A DNA stretch of 64,000 nt from Flavobacterium cheniae (GCF_004363695.1 NZ_SNZC01000006.1:49308-113307); one strand, 5' to 3'; shown: positions 9,288 to 18,782, numbered from the stretch's first letter. Notes: generated from the sequence alone by a model not told the origin. A program made the numbers and translations.

Positions 9288-11750
9288 TTACAGCCTTGCA
9301 ACCAATTTAATATTAAAAACTCGAGTGGTCATGTAATTTGGAATTCCGTATTGCGATTTCGTATACACATCGCGCACCCAAGTATTCGTAATGGCATTTT
9401 GATTGTTGAATAAATTGAAAATTTCTAATCCTAATGAAAATTCATTAAACGGTTTTAACCAAACTTTACTTGATTTGATTTTTTCATCTTTAAACACAAA
9501 AGAGAATCCAACATCGGCTCTGCGGTAATCATTCAAACGTAATTGATAAGCGTATGGGTCAGCATAAGCAGGCGAACCACCCGGCAATCCTGTATTATAA
9601 ACCAAATTCAGATACAATCTCAAGTTTGGAATATTTGGCATATAATCTTGAAACAAAACTCCAAATTTTAATCGTTGATCAGTTGGGCGGGCAATAAAAC
9701 CTTTTCCATCTTGATTTTCTTCGGTTTTTAAATAGCCAAAAGTAAACCACGATTCTGTTCCTGGTACAAATTCTCCGTTTAAACGAGCATCAAACCCATA
9801 AGCATAAGCTTCGGCATCGTTGTTGGCTCTGTAACGAATACGAACGTTATCAATTGTATACGTATTTACATCGGTAATATTTTTATAATACGCTTCAGAA
9901 ACCAATTTAAACGGTCGTTTCCACATTTTAAAACTATAATCATTGCTCAAAACTACATGAACCGATTGCTGTGCTTTTACATTAGTTTGCACTACACCAT
10001 CATAATCTCGTAATTCTCTATAAAACGGCGGTTGATGATACAATCCTCCTGATAATCGGAACAACATATCTTTATCCCAATTGGGCTTAAATGCAAACTG
10101 AACTCTTGGAGAAAACGTAATTTGGCTATCACCTTTTGGTCGCCCATCAGCATCAACTTGCCATTGATGTGCACGAATTCCAGCATTTACCCAATAGTCG
10201 TGTTCGCCTATATTTCCTCTGTAATTCCACTGTGCATAACCTGACAATCTATTGATTCTGGTGAAATTTGTAGCTCTTACATTTTGATAAGGTGCTAATG
10301 GACCAACATACGGATTGTAAGGTTGGTCATTTTGATAATCTAAAAGTGGGTTAGGTAATGAAAACCCAGCCGAATCTACAACTTCCCATTCTACAATTCT
10401 ATCGCGAATATCTTCAAGTGTAAATTTTGCACCCCATTCAAATTGAGATTTTTCATTTAATTCGTGAAAACCTTTAACTTCTGCATTTACGATTAAAGCA
10501 TCTAAATCGTTACGAGCATGATTTAACTGAGAACCAATTCCACGCGTAAAAACTACATCTCCAAAAGTTTCAGAACCAATATTAGCATCTACTTCACCTA
10601 GACGATATTGAGCCAAAATATCATAATATTCTTGTTCTTGTGTGTGATATCCTGAAAGGATAAACTTCAATTTATTTTTTTCGTTGTATTGATAAACGGC
10701 TTTTCCGGCACCAAAAAACGTTAGATATTTATCTTTTTCTTGTCCTTCATAAAAAACCAAAAGTGCAATTGGTTCATCGATAGTTCCAAAATTGGTTTGA
10801 CGTGTTAAAGGTTCGTAATTGTATCTATTTTGCGAAATGTTTCCTAAAAAACTAAAATTCCATTTGGTTGAAGCATTGAAATTCAACAAAGTTTGAACAT
10901 CAAAAAATGTGGGTCTAAAATTAGTTTCTGTTTCCTGACTGTTTACTAAAAGACTATTATCTCTATATCTAACACCAGTGATATTAGTCCATTTTTGATT
11001 TTTAGAAATTCCTTCTGCCGTTAAGCTTCCGCCCAATAAACTCGCTTCTAAACTTGCTGCAAATTGTTTTGGGTTTCGGTACGTGATATCTAAAACTGAA
11101 GACAATTTATCGCCATATTTCGATTGAAATCCTCCTGCGGAGAAATCCACATTTTGAACCATATCGGTATTCGTAAAACTCAAACCTTCTTGTTGACCAG
11201 AACGAATTAAAAACGGACGATAAACTTCAATTTCGTTTACATATACTAAGTTTTCATCGTAATTTCCTCCACGAACTGCATACGAAGTACTCAATTCATT
11301 ATTAGAATAAACACCTGGAAGCGTTTTGATAATATTTTCGATTCCGGCATTAGCACCCGGAATTTTTCTAATGATTACAGGGTCAATTGTGGTGACACCC
11401 TCGATACGTTTTTTACTATTTCCTGTTACGAAAACTTCTCCAAACTCCTCTACTTTTGAATTCATAACCGGATTTAGCTCAAAATCTTCATTTGGCTTCA
11501 GATTCAATTCTAAAGTGATTTTTTTCAATGAAACGTGAGAAAAAGTTATGGTTACTTTTGTATTGGCTTCCAATTCCAAAAGGTAAAAACCATTTTCATT
11601 AGAAACAGTTCCCTTGTCTCCTACTTTTACAGTTACATTTTCAACAGGATTATTAAATTCGTCTAAAATAACACCTTTAACTCTGGCTTTTTGAGCCGAA
11701 ACAGTCAAAGAAAACAAACCAATAATGAATACTAAAATTATATTTTTCAA
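9288..11750 (-). CDS. TonB-dependent receptor with N-terminal carboxypeptidase-like domain
   Basis: The 820-residue protein has a signal peptide (MKNIILVFIIGLFSLTVSAQ), a CarboxypepD_reg-like beta-sandwich (about 20-105, KARVKGVILDEFNNPVENVTVKVGDKGTVSNENGFYLLEL), a plug domain (about 115-235, GIENIIKTLPGVYSNNELSTSYAVRGGNYDENLVYVNEIEVY) and a large beta-barrel ending in FNIKLVARL. It imports an unknown ligand across the outer membrane using TonB energy. No SusD partner is next to it. It follows the M23 peptidase gene by 15 bases on the same strand. Confidence 0.93.
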   Translation of the reverse strand: MKNIILVFIIGLFSLTVSAQKARVKGVILDEFNNPVENVTVKVGDKGTVSNENGFYLLELEANTKVTITFSHVSLKKITLELNLKPNEDFELNPVMNSKVEEFGEVFVTGNSKKRIEGVTTIDPVIIRKIPGANAGIENIIKTLPGVYSNNELSTSYAVRGGNYDENLVYVNEIEVYRPFLIRSGQQEGLSFTNTDMVQNVDFSAGGFQSKYGDKLSSVLDITYRNPKQFAASLEASLLGGSLTAEGISKNQKWTNITGVRYRDNSLLVNSQETETNFRPTFFDVQTLLNFNASTKWNFSFLGNISQNRYNYEPLTRQTNFGTIDEPIALLVFYEGQEKDKYLTFFGAGKAVYQYNEKNKLKFILSGYHTQEQEYYDILAQYRLGEVDANIGSETFGDVVFTRGIGSQLNHARNDLDALIVNAEVKGFHELNEKSQFEWGAKFTLEDIRDRIVEWEVVDSAGFSLPNPLLDYQNDQPYNPYVGPLAPYQNVRATNFTRINRLSGYAQWNYRGNIGEHDYWVNAGIRAHQWQVDADGRPKGDSQITFSPRVQFAFKPNWDKDMLFRLSGGLYHQPPFYRELRDYDGVVQTNVKAQQSVHVVLSNDYSFKMWKRPFKLVSEAYYKNITDVNTYTIDNVRIRYRANNDAEAYAYGFDARLNGEFVPGTESWFTFGYLKTEENQDGKGFIARPTDQRLKFGVLFQDYMPNIPNLRLYLNLVYNTGLPGGSPAYADPYAYQLRLNDYRRADVGFSFVFKDEKIKSSKVWLKPFNEFSLGLEIFNLFNNQNAITNTWVRDVYTKSQYGIPNYMTTRVFNIKLVARL

Positions 11751-11765
11751 AAGAATGGATTTTAA

Positions 11766-13448
11766 TTATCTAAAAAAGTAAGATTCAAAGGTAGTAGAAT
11801 TTTGTAAATTATCGGTAACAACAATCTTTAAATCGTTTCTACCTTCAACGCAAATTTTATCATCTAAATTGTGCACCAACTTTTTTGTTTTATAATCGTA
11901 TTCTAATAAAATCCATTTTCCGTTCAAATAACCATTGTAAGTATTAATGTCAGATTGTAAATCGGTAACCGAAACACTTATTGTTTTTTGTGTTGACAAA
12001 GTTTTACCTTCTACAAAATTTACGTTGTAAATTCTTGGCGGTGTTACATCTTGAGCCAGTTTATATTTTCCTAATGTTTTGGTTTTTATTGAAAATGTAT
12101 TTCCTTTTCGATACGTTTTATTGTAATCTAACTTATAACCATCTAATGTTGCGATATAGGTTTTTGCCAATTGTTCTTCCGATAACCCTTGTACATCATT
12201 AAAAGTAATTGTAATGTTTTTATGAACCGGAACACTATCATCATGCAACGTTAGGATATCGTTACTAACATCAAAATTTAAATAAAAATTAGAATAAAAT
12301 GCATTTTCTGGAATTTGAACTGAAACATTATTTTTCTCAAAAATAGCTTCATTTTTAGCTTTTACGAAGTAAGGTGTTTTTTGAATCGCATTCTTAATTG
12401 TGGGTTGTGAATTAGCAAACTCTATTGGAATTACCAATTCTACTTTATTGCCATGAAAGTCGAATAACTCTACTCGATATGTATAATTTACACCAGGTTG
12501 TACTTTAATAATACCATCCTTTTTATTACCCGCTACGATAGAAAGTGGATAATCCGATATTTGAAATAATTTTTGTACACGTTGTCCCATCAAATGAAAA
12601 CGTTCGTAATCGATAAAATTATTAATGTATCGTGATTCATCAAATGCAAAACCATCAAAACCATATTGGTACTGCAACACTCCGTTTAAATACGCTTTTA
12701 CTTTGTATAATCCGTTTTTGTTGTAAGCATTGGTACAAAAATCGAAGGCGTTAATTCCAAAAGCAACTTTTCCGTTAGCCTTAACTTTCACTCCTAAATA
12801 ACTTCCATCGGCTTGTTTAGAAAATGAAATATTAATGGGTTTTTGAGAATTATTAACCGTGGTTGAATCTAAAGGATAAGCTACAAGTCCTTGAATAACA
12901 GGTTTTCTTTCATCCTTAATGATTTTCTTGAAACCAAAATGCATCGGATTTAAAATTTCTTCCGATTTGGTGTTTCTAAATTCAAAATGCAAATGAGGAC
13001 CGCCACTACCTCCTGTATTTCCAGAAAAAGCTATTACATCTCCTTTTTTTACTGGTAATTCTGTTGGGTACAAATACATTTCTACTTCATAAGATTGTTC
13101 TTTGTACTGTCTTGCTTTAATAAAAGATTCGATAGCACCATTGGCTTTTTGCAAATGTCCGTAAACTGATGTATAGCCATTTGGGTGCGTAACATAAATA
13201 GCTTTTCCGTAACCAAATGTTGAGATTTTAATTCTTGAAATATAACCATCACCTGCGGCATAAACTGGAAGACCTTCAACACCTTTTGTTTTAAAATCCA
13301 AACCGGAATGAAAGTGATTGCTTCGTAATTCACCAAAAGAACCTGATACATCAAGTGTTACATCTAAAGGTGATTGGAAATAATCTTGAGGATAATCCTG
13401 ACTAAAAATTAAGAATGGGGTGAATAAAATGGCTAATACAAATCTCAT
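11766..13448 (-). CDS. M23 family metallopeptidase (LytM-type)
   Basis: The 560-residue exported protein begins with a signal peptide (MRFVLAILFTPFLIFSQ). The M23 domain lies near the N terminus, residues about 30-175: zinc ligands in RSNHFHSGLDFKTKG and GGPHLHFEFRN (HxH). The large C-terminal part is made of beta-sandwich-like segments. It likely cleaves peptidoglycan cross-links in the periplasm. The metal ligands all appear present, so it may be active, unlike degenerate LytM regulators. It is the first gene of the M23-TonB receptor-lipoprotein-membrane protein unit. Confidence 0.92.
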   Translation of the reverse strand: MRFVLAILFTPFLIFSQDYPQDYFQSPLDVTLDVSGSFGELRSNHFHSGLDFKTKGVEGLPVYAAGDGYISRIKISTFGYGKAIYVTHPNGYTSVYGHLQKANGAIESFIKARQYKEQSYEVEMYLYPTELPVKKGDVIAFSGNTGGSGGPHLHFEFRNTKSEEILNPMHFGFKKIIKDERKPVIQGLVAYPLDSTTVNNSQKPINISFSKQADGSYLGVKVKANGKVAFGINAFDFCTNAYNKNGLYKVKAYLNGVLQYQYGFDGFAFDESRYINNFIDYERFHLMGQRVQKLFQISDYPLSIVAGNKKDGIIKVQPGVNYTYRVELFDFHGNKVELVIPIEFANSQPTIKNAIQKTPYFVKAKNEAIFEKNNVSVQIPENAFYSNFYLNFDVSNDILTLHDDSVPVHKNITITFNDVQGLSEEQLAKTYIATLDGYKLDYNKTYRKGNTFSIKTKTLGKYKLAQDVTPPRIYNVNFVEGKTLSTQKTISVSVTDLQSDINTYNGYLNGKWILLEYDYKTKKLVHNLDDKICVEGRNDLKIVVTDNLQNSTTFESYFFR

Positions 13449-13581
13449 AGTGCTTGTGTTTAGTGCTAAAATACTAAAATAATTTCATATAAAGTAAACA
13501 AAAACCATACCTATAATAATTATTTAATAATCAAATAGTTACAAATAATAAAAATTAATTCACAAAATTTAGTAAAAAGTA

Positions 13582-13612
13582 TTGTTATTTTTGATTACTA
13601 ATGCTAACTTTG
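13582..13612 (+). promoter_or_regulatory. Promoter (TTG-N20-TAACTTTG) of the zapA unit
   Basis: TTG at 13582-13584, a 20-base spacer and TAACTTTG at 13605-13612, 28 bases before the first start codon. Confidence 0.7.
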
Positions 13613-13640
13613 TGAAATATTGAAATGAATTCTATCATTA

Positions 13641-13931
13641 ATGAATGGATTATCTGAATTAATTGATTCTCTCGAAGTTAAATTTTTTAAGCTCAACCAG
13701 AAAGTGGCGCAGCTTGAAATGAAAAACCAAGAGTTGCAAGACGAATTGTTGCTTTCTAAAAAAAATCAACAAAAGCAATCAGGCGAAATTGAAACCCTGA
13801 AGAACCAATTAGATACTCTAAAAATGGTAAACTCATTACTAGGCAGTGAAGAAAATAAACGAGAAACGAAACTCAAAATAAATTCATTAATCAGAGAAAT
13901 CGATTATTGTATAGCCCAACTTTCAGATTAG
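13641..13931 (+). CDS. Coiled-coil protein next to ZapA, ZapB-like candidate
   Basis: The 96-residue protein is almost entirely coiled coil (about 5-70, heptad-like LNQKVAQLEMKNQELQDELLL...ETLKNQLDTLK), followed by a short helical tail (SLIREIDYCIAQLSD). It has no signal peptide. It ends seven bases before zapA. Size, coiled coil and position suggest a partner of ZapA in Z-ring organisation, comparable to ZapB, but sequence homology to ZapB cannot be shown by eye, so the role is inference. Confidence 0.7.
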   Translation: MNGLSELIDSLEVKFFKLNQKVAQLEMKNQELQDELLLSKKNQQKQSGEIETLKNQLDTLKMVNSLLGSEENKRETKLKINSLIREIDYCIAQLSD

Positions 13932-13938
13932 AAAGCTC

Positions 13939-14232
13939 ATGAGTGAAAAACTGAAAATTAAAATATCAATAGCAGATCGTGTGTATCCCTTAACTGTGGA
14001 ACCATCACAAGAAGAAGGACTAAGAAGTGCTTCAAAAAAAATAGATGCTATGATTAAACAGTTTGAACAAAGCTATGCCGTAAGAGACAAACAAGATGTT
14101 TTAGCCATGTGTGCTTTGCAATTTGCAGCACAAGTAGAGCAAAAACAAATTAGTAAATCTCAAGATAATGAAACTAACATAACCAGATTGCAAAATTTGG
14201 ATAAAAAATTGAGCGAGTTACTCTCAAAATAA
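13939..14232 (+). CDS. zapA: Cell division protein ZapA
   Basis: The 97-residue protein has the ZapA pattern: N-terminal globular part KLKIKISIADRVYPLTVEPSQEEGLRSASKKIDAMIKQFEQ and a C-terminal coiled coil (about 70-97, NITRLQNLDKKLSELL). It binds FtsZ filaments at mid-cell and bundles them. Upstream is a coiled-coil protein; downstream are 6S RNA and rny, a gene order typical of Flavobacteriaceae. Confidence 0.92.
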   Translation: MSEKLKIKISIADRVYPLTVEPSQEEGLRSASKKIDAMIKQFEQSYAVRDKQDVLAMCALQFAAQVEQKQISKSQDNETNITRLQNLDKKLSELLSK

Positions 14233-14261
14233 ATACGTTCTTACATCATAAATACGATACT

Positions 14262-14418
14262 GCCTACATTAGTATATATTTGATAAACTCAACACTAACA
14301 AATTAAACGAGTGAATCTTTGCAACTATAACAGGCCCTTAAGTGGGAAGTTTGAACTGCAGGTTAGCTCAAATCTTGTATAACAGAGTTTATACAAACAC
14401 CTAATGTAGGCTTTTTTT
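14262..14418 (+). ncRNA. ssrS: 6S RNA candidate
   Basis: No protein is encoded between zapA and rny, but the stretch folds like a 6S RNA. GCCTACATTAG (14262-14272) pairs perfectly with CTAATGTAGGC (14401-14411), which is followed by seven T. Inside, ATAAACTC (14283-14290) pairs with GAGTTTAT (14385-14392), then a large unpaired central region and an inner hairpin AAGTTTGA/TCAAATCTT. Length near 150, long closing helix and central bubble fit 6S RNA, which binds RNA polymerase as a promoter mimic. Position after zapA is also the position of ssrS in many bacteria. A covariance-model search would settle it. Confidence 0.75.
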
Positions 14419-14439
14419 ATATAATTTTTTAACACACAT

Positions 14440-16002
14440 ATGGACATACTAAGTATAATAATTGGAATTGTTGTTGGTCTTGCAGGAGGTTTTGGAATCG
14501 CTAAATTTTTAGAGAAAAGCAATGTTTCAAACCTTATTAAAAACGCAAAAAAAGAAGCAGGTTCAATTTTAAAAGATGCTAAAGCTGAAGCTGAAGCTAC
14601 TAAAAAAGAGAAAATCCTACAAGCTAAAGAGAAGTTTTTAGAACTTAAAGCTGAACACGAACAAGTAATTTTAGCTAGAGATAAAAAAACTGCAGAGGCT
14701 GAAAAAAGAACAAGAGACAAAGAATCTCAAATTTCTAATGAATTAGCTAAAGCGAAAAAAGTAAATGACGAAGCCGAAGCTAAAATTGCTGAATACTCTA
14801 GTAAAATTGAGCTTTTAGACAAAAAACAACAAGAAATAGACAAACTTCACAAAAGTCAAGTAGAACAGTTAGAAGTAATTTCTGGTTTATCTGCTGAGGA
14901 AGCTAAAGAACAATTGGTAGAAAGCTTAAAAGCGGAAGCCAAAACAAATGCTATGTCATTCATCCAAGATACGGTTGAAGAAGCAAAAATGACAGCACAC
15001 CAAGAAGCTAAGAAAATAATCATTAGCACCATTCAACGTGTAGGTACTGAAGAAGCAGTAGAAAACTGTGTATCGGTATTTAACATTGAATCTGATGATG
15101 TAAAAGGTAGAATTATTGGTCGTGAAGGTCGTAACATTAGAGCTTTAGAAGCTGCAACTGGAGTTGAAATCATTGTTGATGACACGCCAGAAGCTATCAT
15201 CTTATCTTGTTTTGATCCGGTAAGAAGAGAAATCGCTCGTTTAGCATTACACAAATTAGTAACTGACGGACGTATTCACCCAGCTCGTATTGAAGAAGTT
15301 GTTGCAAAAACGGCTAAACAAATCGACGAGGAAATCATCGAAACTGGAAAACGTACGGTAATTGATTTAGGAATCCATGGATTACACCCTGAATTAATTA
15401 AAGTAGTAGGAAGAATGAAATATCGTTCATCTTACGGACAAAACTTGTTACAACACTCAAGAGAAGTAGCTAAGTTATGTGGTATCATGGCGGCTGAATT
15501 AGGATTAAACGTTAAATTAGCTAAAAGAGCTGGTTTATTACACGATATTGGAAAAGTACCAGATACTGAAAGTGAATTACCTCACGCAATCTTAGGTATG
15601 CAATGGGCTGAAAAATATGGTGAAAAAGAAGAAGTTTGTAACGCTATTGGAGCACACCACGACGAAATTGAAATGAAATCATTGATTTCTCCAATTATCC
15701 AAGTTTGCGATGCTATTTCTGGAGCTCGTCCTGGAGCAAGAAGACAAGTATTAGATTCATACATCCAACGTTTAAAAGATTTAGAAGATATTGCTTTCGG
15801 ATTCAATGGAGTTAAAAACGCATATGCAATTCAGGCAGGTAGAGAATTACGTGTTATTGTAGAAAGTGAAAAAGTATCTGACGATGCAGCAGTAAACTTA
15901 TCGTTCGATATTTCTCAAAAAATTCAAACTGAAATGACATATCCTGGTCAAGTTAAAATTACGGTTATTCGTGAAACTAGAGCTGTGAATATTGCAAAAT
16001 AG
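14440..16002 (+). CDS. rny: Ribonuclease Y
   Basis: The 520-residue protein has the full RNase Y layout: N-terminal membrane anchor (about 3-25), long charged coiled coil (about 30-200), KH domain (about 208-275, with [20 protein letters not shown]), HD domain (about 335-430, with [10 protein letters not shown] and GAHHDE) and the conserved C-terminal region ending [22 protein letters not shown]. It starts mRNA decay by endonucleolytic cuts at the inner face of the cytoplasmic membrane. A terminator follows at once, so it ends the zapA unit or is transcribed alone. Confidence 0.97.
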   Translation: MDILSIIIGIVVGLAGGFGIAKFLEKSNVSNLIKNAKKEAGSILKDAKAEAEATKKEKILQAKEKFLELKAEHEQVILARDKKTAEAEKRTRDKESQISNELAKAKKVNDEAEAKIAEYSSKIELLDKKQQEIDKLHKSQVEQLEVISGLSAEEAKEQLVESLKAEAKTNAMSFIQDTVEEAKMTAHQEAKKIIISTIQRVGTEEAVENCVSVFNIESDDVKGRIIGREGRNIRALEAATGVEIIVDDTPEAIILSCFDPVRREIARLALHKLVTDGRIHPARIEEVVAKTAKQIDEEIIETGKRTVIDLGIHGLHPELIKVVGRMKYRSSYGQNLLQHSREVAKLCGIMAAELGLNVKLAKRAGLLHDIGKVPDTESELPHAILGMQWAEKYGEKEEVCNAIGAHHDEIEMKSLISPIIQVCDAISGARPGARRQVLDSYIQRLKDLEDIAFGFNGVKNAYAIQAGRELRVIVESEKVSDDAAVNLSFDISQKIQTEMTYPGQVKITVIRETRAVNIAK

Positions 16003-16026
16003 TCTTAAGTTATAGAAAATTAAATG

Positions 16027-16057
16027 CCGTGTTAATTCATTTTAGCACGGTTTTTTT
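16027..16057 (+). terminator. Intrinsic terminator of rny
   Basis: CCGTG (16028-16032) pairs with CACGG (16046-16050) with extra TTA/TAA-like pairs in the loop, followed by seven T, 25 bases past the rny stop. Confidence 0.8.
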
Positions 16058-16330
16058 ATGCCCATTTTTGTCATTCTGTTAGGAATCTCTTTAGTGAGTG
16101 ATTATTGTTGTTTGTTTTAAACATATAAGTCATGTAAGTTTAATCTTGAACTAAATTCCGATTTGAAGTTCATAAAAGAGATGCTTTCAGCATGACAAAC
16201 GTTGAGGAAAACTTAGCGACTTCGCGTCTTTGCGAGCAATACTCAAAAAAAGTAAAACGTCTCTGTGTAGCACTTAATCGACTCAAAGAAATTCAAAAAA
16301 ACTCTGTGCATCTCTGTGTAAAAACAAACC
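16058..16330. repeat. Gene-free stretch with dispersed hairpin modules
   Basis: No gene is seen. It contains a minus-strand AAAGAGAT-hairpin-ATGACAAA module (16061-16092), the module AAACATATAAGTCATGTAAG (from 16119), and a plus-strand hairpin module (16175-16200, stem ATGCT/AGCAT). The last part has low-complexity words such as CTTCGCGTCTTTGCGAG and CTCTGTGCATCTCTGTG that look like decayed repeats. Confidence 0.6.
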
Positions 16331-17230
16331 CTACTTCCTCGGATGATAATTATTCAACACTTCCGAAAGGAATTTTCTATCCAAATGCATATACACTTCG
16401 GTTGTAGTAATCGATTCGTGACCGAGCATTAATTGTATGGAGCGTAAATCGGCTCCATTTTCCAATAAATGGGTCGCAAAAGAATGTCGGAATGTGTGTG
16501 GACTGATGGTTTTATTTAAGTTGATTTTTACTGCTAAATCTTTTATAATCGTAAAAACCATCGCTCGAGTTAATTGCCTTCCTCTCCTATTTAAAAAAAG
16601 CGTATCCTCATGCCCTTTTTGCACCGGATAATGCACTCGAATCAAATTTAAATAAGATGTAATATATTTGATTGTAGAGCCTCCTACAGGCACAAAACGT
16701 TGTTTATTTCCTTTTCCTGTGATTTTGATGAAACCTTCTTCAAAAAACAAATCAGAAATCTTTAAACCCACTAACTCAGAAACACGCAAACCACAACTGT
16801 ATAACGTTTCTAACATAGCTCTGTTGCGTTCGCCTTCTGGAGTAGATAAATCTATTGCCGAAATTAACGCATCTATTTCCTCTGTGGCTAAAGTATCGGG
16901 TAATTTTCTACCGGTTTTAGGAACTTCAATTAATTCAAGCGGTGTGTCTTTTCGATAATCTTCGAAAACTAAGTAGTTGAAAAAACTTTTTAATCCAGAA
17001 ATGACGCGTGATTGACTACGAGCATTGACTTTAGACGAAATTTCGTAAATAAATTGCTGAATAGTTTCTTCAGTAATAGTAATAGGAGAATCGGCAATAT
17101 CGTGCTGATGTAAGAACAACACTAATTTTTCAATATCAAACGTGTAGTTTTCAATGGTATTCTTAGAAAGCCCACGCTCTAAACGCAGATAATTTTGATA
17201 TTCTTTAATATACGATTGCCAAGTACTCAT
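16331..17230 (-). CDS. xerD: Site-specific tyrosine recombinase XerD
   Basis: The 299-residue protein has an N-terminal SAM-like core-binding domain (about 5-90, WQSYIKEYQNYLRLERGLSKNTIENY) and a C-terminal catalytic domain with the expected residues: Arg in YSCGLRVSELVGL, His/Arg in SPHTFRHSFATHLLENGADLRSIQLMLGH and the Tyr nucleophile in TTEVYMHLD. Length and motifs fit XerD, which resolves chromosome dimers at dif. It is unrelated in context to the island integrase at 33 kb. In many flavobacteria xerD sits near aroQ; here four outer-membrane protein genes lie between them. Confidence 0.95.
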   Translation of the reverse strand: MSTWQSYIKEYQNYLRLERGLSKNTIENYTFDIEKLVLFLHQHDIADSPITITEETIQQFIYEISSKVNARSQSRVISGLKSFFNYLVFEDYRKDTPLELIEVPKTGRKLPDTLATEEIDALISAIDLSTPEGERNRAMLETLYSCGLRVSELVGLKISDLFFEEGFIKITGKGNKQRFVPVGGSTIKYITSYLNLIRVHYPVQKGHEDTLFLNRRGRQLTRAMVFTIIKDLAVKINLNKTISPHTFRHSFATHLLENGADLRSIQLMLGHESITTTEVYMHLDRKFLSEVLNNYHPRK

Positions 17231-17259
17231 ATTTCAAATGTAGGCAAATTATCGAAATA

Positions 17260-17282
17260 AAAAAACCCGAGCAATGCTCGGG
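17260..17282 (-). terminator. Terminator after the beta-barrel gene
   Basis: CCCGAGCA (17266-17273) is mirrored by TGCTCGGG (17275-17282). On the minus strand a T run follows, 28 bases past the stop of the beta-barrel gene. It also insulates xerD from upstream transcription. Confidence 0.8.
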
Positions 17283-17309
17283 CTAGGAATTATAATAAAA
17301 AACATGAAA

Positions 17310-17954
17310 TTAGAATCTGTAACCTAAACTAAGTTGAAAAACGCTATTTTGTGCCTCAAAATCACCAGAATCTTCTAAAATATTTGACAACCCTAAATTA
17401 TATCTTATTCCAGCAGAAACATTATCTGTAAAATTATAACCAAGACCAAAGTTCATTCCAAAATCAATCGATTTAAAATTATCTTTAACGTCAATTCCGT
17501 CTTCACTTTCAGAATAATCTACATCACCGTCTATGGTTTCTACATATTCATAATCCTCTTTAGCACTAACCAAAAAACCAATTTGTGGTCCTACCTCTAA
17601 ACTAAACTTTGATGTAGCATAATATTTAGCCATTAAAGGTATATTCAAATAGGTAAGTTTTAAATTTGACTCTTCAGAAAATCCAAACTCAGTTCCACCA
17701 AAAATCTCTGATTCAGAATATTCATATTTAGCTCCTTGAGTTGAGATCAATAATTCAGGCTGGAATGAAAACTTCTCAGTAAATTTAATTTCAGCAAAAG
17801 CTCCAATGTGAAAACCAATTTTAGAATTTAAATCTTCAATATCTCCTGACAAAGTTGCTAAGTTTAAACCTGCTTTTGCTCCATATTTAACTTCTTGAGC
17901 TTGAGAAAATCCAAATGTTGCAATAGCAATTACGCTTAAAATAATTTTTTTCAT
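17310..17954 (-). CDS. Outer-membrane beta-barrel protein, porin family (PorT-like)
   Basis: The 214-residue protein has a signal peptide (MKKIILSVIAIATFGFSQAQ) and alternating beta strands typical of the OMP_b-brl_2 family: KYGAKAGLNLATLSGD start, FSFQPELLISTQGAKY, LTYLNIPLMAKYYATSKFSLEVGPQIGFLVSAKE, FGMNFGLGYNF, and final strand NSVFQLSLGYRF with the terminal Phe expected for outer-membrane insertion. The function is unknown. It is one of four related genes here and has its own promoter, with a palindrome in the place of the -33 box. Confidence 0.85.
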   Translation of the reverse strand: MKKIILSVIAIATFGFSQAQEVKYGAKAGLNLATLSGDIEDLNSKIGFHIGAFAEIKFTEKFSFQPELLISTQGAKYEYSESEIFGGTEFGFSEESNLKLTYLNIPLMAKYYATSKFSLEVGPQIGFLVSAKEDYEYVETIDGDVDYSESEDGIDVKDNFKSIDFGMNFGLGYNFTDNVSAGIRYNLGLSNILEDSGDFEAQNSVFQLSLGYRF

Positions 17955-17986
17955 AATATTTAAATAGTTTATATTTTTAACGCTAC

Positions 17987-18029
17987 AAACATAAAATAAA
18001 AAAAACTCTCTAGTGTACGGATTTCCGTA
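17987..18029 (-). promoter_or_regulatory. Promoter with TACGGATTTCCGTA palindrome replacing the -33 box
   Basis: TATGTTTG on the minus strand (17994-17987) is a perfect -7 box 33 bases before the start. The perfect inverted repeat TACGGAAATCCGTA (18029-18016) lies 21 bases upstream of it, where the TTG box would be. The same palindrome occurs at 40557-40570 ahead of an island gene with nearly the same spacing, which suggests a shared activator. Confidence 0.6.
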
Positions 18030-18105
18030 AGGATAATTTATTTGTTATTCTAATAAGCATTAGAATATAAAAACATATACATTTAGAAAAAGATATAACA
18101 AAAAA

Positions 18106-18127
18106 ATCCCGCCGAAGCGGGATTTTC
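18106..18127 (-). terminator. Terminator after the second beta-barrel gene
   Basis: ATCCCGC (18106-18112) and GCGGGAT (18117-18123) form a seven-base-pair stem with a CGAA loop, flanked by an A run on the left that gives a T run on the minus strand. The same hairpin recurs at 18783-18800. Confidence 0.85.
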
Positions 18128-18145
18128 TTTATTAAAAAGTTGAGA

Positions 18146-18688
18146 TTAAAATCTATAACCTAAACCAATTTGAATACCTGCATTACCGAAGTCAGCTCCA
18201 TCAATATCAGAAATATTAGATAAACCTAAGTTGTAACGAGCATCAAACATTAATCCGCTAGCTAATTCGTAACCAGCACCAAATCCTAAACCAAAATCCA
18301 TTGATTTAACAGCTTCATCTGTAAAATCATCCTCAGCTGCAATTTTGAAAGCGATTTCTGGACCAGCTTGTAAAGAAAACCCTTCCGCTACATAATATTT
18401 AGCCATTACAGGAATTCTTAAATAATCTACACCTGCTTCATCAGCACCTTCAGTAGAGTACATTAACTCTGGTTGAACGTGAAATTTCTCAGATACAGCG
18501 AAATCTACTAAACCACCAATGTAAAAACCACCTCTAGCATCACCACCATCAGCATCACCTGTAAAGTTAGTTGAGCTATAACCAGCTTTAACACCAAATT
18601 TCATGTCCGTTGATCCTCCTTTAGAATCTTGTGCGTTAGCAAAACCAAAAGCTAATAATGCTACAGCAGATAATAAAACTTTTTTCAT
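18146..18688 (-). CDS. Outer-membrane beta-barrel protein, porin family
   Basis: The 180-residue protein carries the signal peptide MKKVLLSAVALLAFGFANAQ, identical to that of the neighbouring 18824 gene, and family strands MKFGVKAGYSSTNFTGD, FHVQPELMYSTEGADE, YLRIPVMAKYYVAEGFSLQAGPEIAFKI and a final IQIGLGYRF. It is a small eight-stranded type barrel of unknown function. Its terminator is a copy of the one after the next gene, so this gene and the next probably arose by tandem duplication of a complete unit. Confidence 0.85.
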   Translation of the reverse strand: MKKVLLSAVALLAFGFANAQDSKGGSTDMKFGVKAGYSSTNFTGDADGGDARGGFYIGGLVDFAVSEKFHVQPELMYSTEGADEAGVDYLRIPVMAKYYVAEGFSLQAGPEIAFKIAAEDDFTDEAVKSMDFGLGFGAGYELASGLMFDARYNLGLSNISDIDGADFGNAGIQIGLGYRF

Positions 18689-18710
18689 GTTACTATTTTT
18701 AAATGTTTGT

Positions 18711-18718
18711 CAAATGTA
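18711..18718 (-). promoter_or_regulatory. Candidate -7 element TACATTTG
   Basis: TACATTTG on the minus strand, 23 bases before the start at 18688, matches TAnnTTTG; no clear TTG at -33. Confidence 0.5.
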
Positions 18719-18782
18719 AGAAAACTTACTAATTAAGAAAATATATCCGATGAAATAAATAAAAAAATCGATAAACAGAAAA

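Noticed and set aside
13082..13354. 90-codon frame on the minus strand inside the M23 gene
   Set aside because: Other-frame shadow of a well-supported gene; no own signals.
14325..14720. 131-codon minus-strand frame across the 6S RNA and the rny start
   Set aside because: It overlaps the structured RNA and the rny coiled coil, whose bias makes long antisense frames; no family likeness.
16192..16407. 71-codon frame between rny and xerD
   Set aside because: It lies in decayed repeats and overlaps the xerD 3' end on the other strand; composition is not protein-like.
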